This document shows positions 7,598 to 8,659 of a stretch of 8,659 bases of DNA, in pieces. Origin of the DNA: CAZIPZ01 sp964541075. GTDB lineage: Bacteria; Acidobacteriota; Terriglobia; 20CM-2-55-15. The DNA lies in assembly GCA_964541075.1 (NCBI GenBank), contig CAZIPZ010000175.1:1-8659 (forward strand), written 5' to 3'. The notes beneath the pieces were generated by a model. It did no database searches. It was not told the origin of the DNA and was given only the letters and a program-made list of their open reading frames with translations. A program made the translations under genes and the position numbers. Numbering within the stretch: position 1 is the stretch's first letter; every line of letters begins with the position of its first letter.

Positions 7598-8279
7598 GGA
7601 AATGTGGAGATTTGGAATTGCGAATCTGCAATCGCGAGTTTGGCGCCGCCCTGCGGCAACGAACGATTTCAACGTCAGCATCAAAAGCATTGAACAGCCG
7701 GGACCACTCCGCGCGCAGAGCTTCCAGCCGCAGCACCAGAGCAGCTGCGGATCGAACGACGCTTTCACGGCTCAAAACGAGGAGAACGGTGGGAGTTTTT
7801 TCAATCGCGCGCTGAAATCGGAACCACGATGCCAGAGGCATGGCATGCACTTGCGCCGCCGGCAGGCCGCTGAGGTCCATCGCTACGCATCCAAAACCGC
7901 CTCCTTGCAGCAACAAGTCCGTGGTCTTGAGCGCTTGATCGAATTTCCTGCAGCGCACCCAAAGCAGTCTTTTTAAATCCACGCCGCCGGCAATTCCGGA
8001 TTTGGGATCAAATGAATCCGTTCCGTCTACCAGCGCGCAACTTTCATTTCGTGCAGTTGCTTCTGCCAGGATGGCGATAGCGGCGCTGGTGCACCCAGAA
8101 GATGGTGGCCCATAGATTTCAGTGATGGCGCCGCGAGGCAAACCACCTATGACGGCATCAAGCGGAGCAATTCCTGTAGAGATAGCATCGAAGACACATT
8201 TATCTAACTCGGTAAAAGGCGACAAAATCCTTTCACCAAGCTCGGATTCCAGGCGGGCGCGAAGGACAGCTGATTGCAT
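7560..8279 (-). CDS. imuA: ImuA, RecA/SulA-like mutasome protein
   Basis: A 239-residue RecA-fold protein of the ImuA family, the first gene of the SOS mutagenesis cassette; relatives interact with ImuB and RecA. The core runs from about residue 33 (ISTGIAPLDAVIGGLPRGAITEIYGPPSSG). The P-loop at 57-65 aligns with RecA GPESSGKT, but the Lys is replaced by C63. LVDGTDSFDP follows at 83-92, and a Walker B-like segment CVAMDLSG has D135. The last 28 or so residues (from APNSRLQIRNSKS) are basic, do not look like the conserved domain and overlap imuB. The start is ATG at 8279; the in-frame TTG at 8333 is the -35 element of the promoter, so it cannot be the start. AAGG lies only 2 bases before the ATG, so the ribosome site is weak. 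The leader is about 19 bases if transcription starts near 8298. Confidence 0.9.
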   Translation of the reverse strand: MQSAVLRARLESELGERILSPFTELDKCVFDAISTGIAPLDAVIGGLPRGAITEIYGPPSSGCTSAAIAILAEATARNESCALVDGTDSFDPKSGIAGGVDLKRLLWVRCRKFDQALKTTDLLLQGGGFGCVAMDLSGLPAAQVHAMPLASWFRFQRAIEKTPTVLLVLSRESVVRSAAALVLRLEALRAEWSRLFNAFDADVEIVRCRRAAPNSRLQIRNSKSPHFHVRMHFRSQFSI

Positions 8280-8283
8280 GACC

Positions 8284-8314
8284 TTATACCGAGATCCAAA
8301 TCTCTTTATACCGA
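8284..8314. repeat. Direct repeat of a 9-base motif in the imuA leader/promoter
   Basis: TTATACCGA occurs at 8284-8292 and 8306-8314 (plus-strand reading), 22 bases apart, about two helical turns. The second copy includes the -10 element and one edge of the LexA box; the first lies just before the imuA start and gives a second TATAAG. It may be a relic of promoter duplication or chance. The remaining bases of the 8280-8385 spacer (8334-8385) show no hairpin or other signal. Confidence 0.5.
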
Positions 8315-8333
8315 ACAAATGTTCGGTAGTCAA
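8305..8333 (-). promoter_or_regulatory. Sigma-70-type promoter of imuA-imuB-dnaE2
   Basis: On the minus strand, TTGACT (8333-8328) and TATAAA (8310-8305) are separated by exactly 17 bases, close to the vegetative consensus. Another TTGACA lies 7 bases further upstream (8340-8335), too far from this -10. The start of transcription is expected near 8298. The operator occupies the whole spacer, so repressor binding would exclude RNA polymerase. Confidence 0.85.
8309..8328 (-). promoter_or_regulatory. LexA-type SOS operator
   Basis: A palindrome with 8-base arms around a 4-base centre. Its core, CGAAC-N4-GTTCG at 8312-8325, matches the Bacillus-type LexA box CGAACRNRYGTTYG except at one central position. 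It fills the spacer of the imuA promoter, exactly where a repressor of an SOS cassette should bind. The lexA gene itself is not in the window. Confidence 0.88.
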
Positions 8334-8385
8334 ATGTCAACGCAATTATCCCTTGGATGTATAAATGGCTACCGGAAAGACTGAA

Positions 8386-8659
8386 TTAGAACTCAGGCTT
8401 GAACGAATCAACAACCGCGCCGACCTCCGACTGGAGTATCTCCAGCGTTTCAGCGACCCGCGTTCCGTCAGCGAACTCTACGTGCACGGAGAACAGGCGC
8501 TTCATCATCACATCCCTAAAATCGGTGCGTGTCTGCATATAGACCATTGTCCTGACGACGCTGAGGCGTCTGTGTTTGTCAGGATTGGAGATGTCTCGGA
8601 GAATGGCGGTCCATTTCGTTCCAGAGCAAGGCTGCAATCGCTTGATCGCTGCTTGGTGA
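8386..8659 (-). CDS. Hypothetical protein (3' part, runs off the right edge)
   Basis: The last 90 codons of a minus-strand gene, open to the right edge and ending in TAA at 8386. The product is not identified. Visible traits are a segment IKRLQPCSGTKWTAILRDISNPDKHRRLSVV, whose LQP...NPDKHR.L pattern I loosely recall from uncharacterised bacterial proteins, and a C-terminal part with an alternating strand (LFSVHVEFADGT) followed by an amphipathic helix. No start is visible; the TTG at 8637 and internal ATGs are possible but the similarity begins before them. The gene lies about 106 bases upstream of imuA on the same strand, but the cassette has its own promoter. An opposite-strand frame beginning at ATG 8365 is also open to the edge; the minus frame was preferred because its protein sequence looks more natural and its third codon positions are richer in G/C. 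Confidence 0.55.
   Translation of the reverse strand, partial: HQAAIKRLQPCSGTKWTAILRDISNPDKHRRLSVVRTMVYMQTRTDFRDVMMKRLFSVHVEFADGTRVAETLEILQSEVGAVVDSFKPEF

Noticed and set aside
7598..7768. 57-codon upstream extension of imuB
   Set aside because: The translation shows no similarity to ImuB and is an alternative frame of imuA; family similarity starts at 7597.
8280..8333. 18-codon upstream extension of imuA from TTG 8333
   Set aside because: The TTG is the -35 element, and the extension covers the LexA box and -10, so it lies upstream of the predicted transcription start.

Overview
The window is a compact bacterial chromosomal segment, almost entirely coding, with Shine-Dalgarno sites and short gene overlaps. 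GC content looks moderate by eye. The gene set resembles soil Gram-negatives such as Acidobacteriota: a LexA-controlled imuA-imuB-dnaE2 cassette, and a sigma factor paired with a membrane anti-sigma/VWA protein. That assignment rests on gene content and general likeness, not on a marker gene, so it is tentative. No mobile element, CRISPR array, tRNA or rRNA gene is evident.

Left part (1-3161). The 5' part of a cysteine synthase gene runs off the left edge on the minus strand. A 137-base divergent spacer separates it from a two-gene plus-strand operon. The first gene is a small ECF-type sigma factor (544-1044). The second (1041-3161) overlaps it by the four bases ATGA and encodes a 706-residue single-pass membrane protein. 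Its cytoplasmic N-terminus resembles an anti-sigma domain without zinc ligands, and its extracytoplasmic part is a YfbK-type von Willebrand factor A module with an intact MIDAS motif. The spacer holds a good candidate ECF promoter (GGAACT, 17 bases, GTCTAA), which suggests the sigma factor activates its own operon while the membrane partner restrains it.

Right part (3180-8333, minus strand). This is an SOS mutagenesis cassette read from right to left: imuA (RecA/SulA-like), imuB (catalytically dead Y-family polymerase homologue), dnaE2 (error-prone C-family polymerase, also called imuC). A near-consensus promoter (TTGACT, 17 bases, TATAAA) lies just before imuA, and its spacer is filled by a LexA-type operator, CGAAC-N4-GTTCG. 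The genes overlap (imuA/imuB by 38 bases, imuB/dnaE2 by the four bases TTGA), so they should be transcribed and translated together. In the usual model LexA cleavage after DNA damage releases the operon, ImuB docks on the beta clamp and recruits DnaE2 and ImuA, and DnaE2 synthesises across lesions.

The most unusual features are in this cassette. ImuB appears to lack about 60-70 residues near its N-terminus compared with the family as I remember it. ImuA has Cys in place of the P-loop Lys. The imuA-imuB junction carries a tail that looks as if it derives from a dispersed repeat. At the right edge (8386-8659) lies the 3' end of an unidentified minus-strand gene upstream of the cassette.
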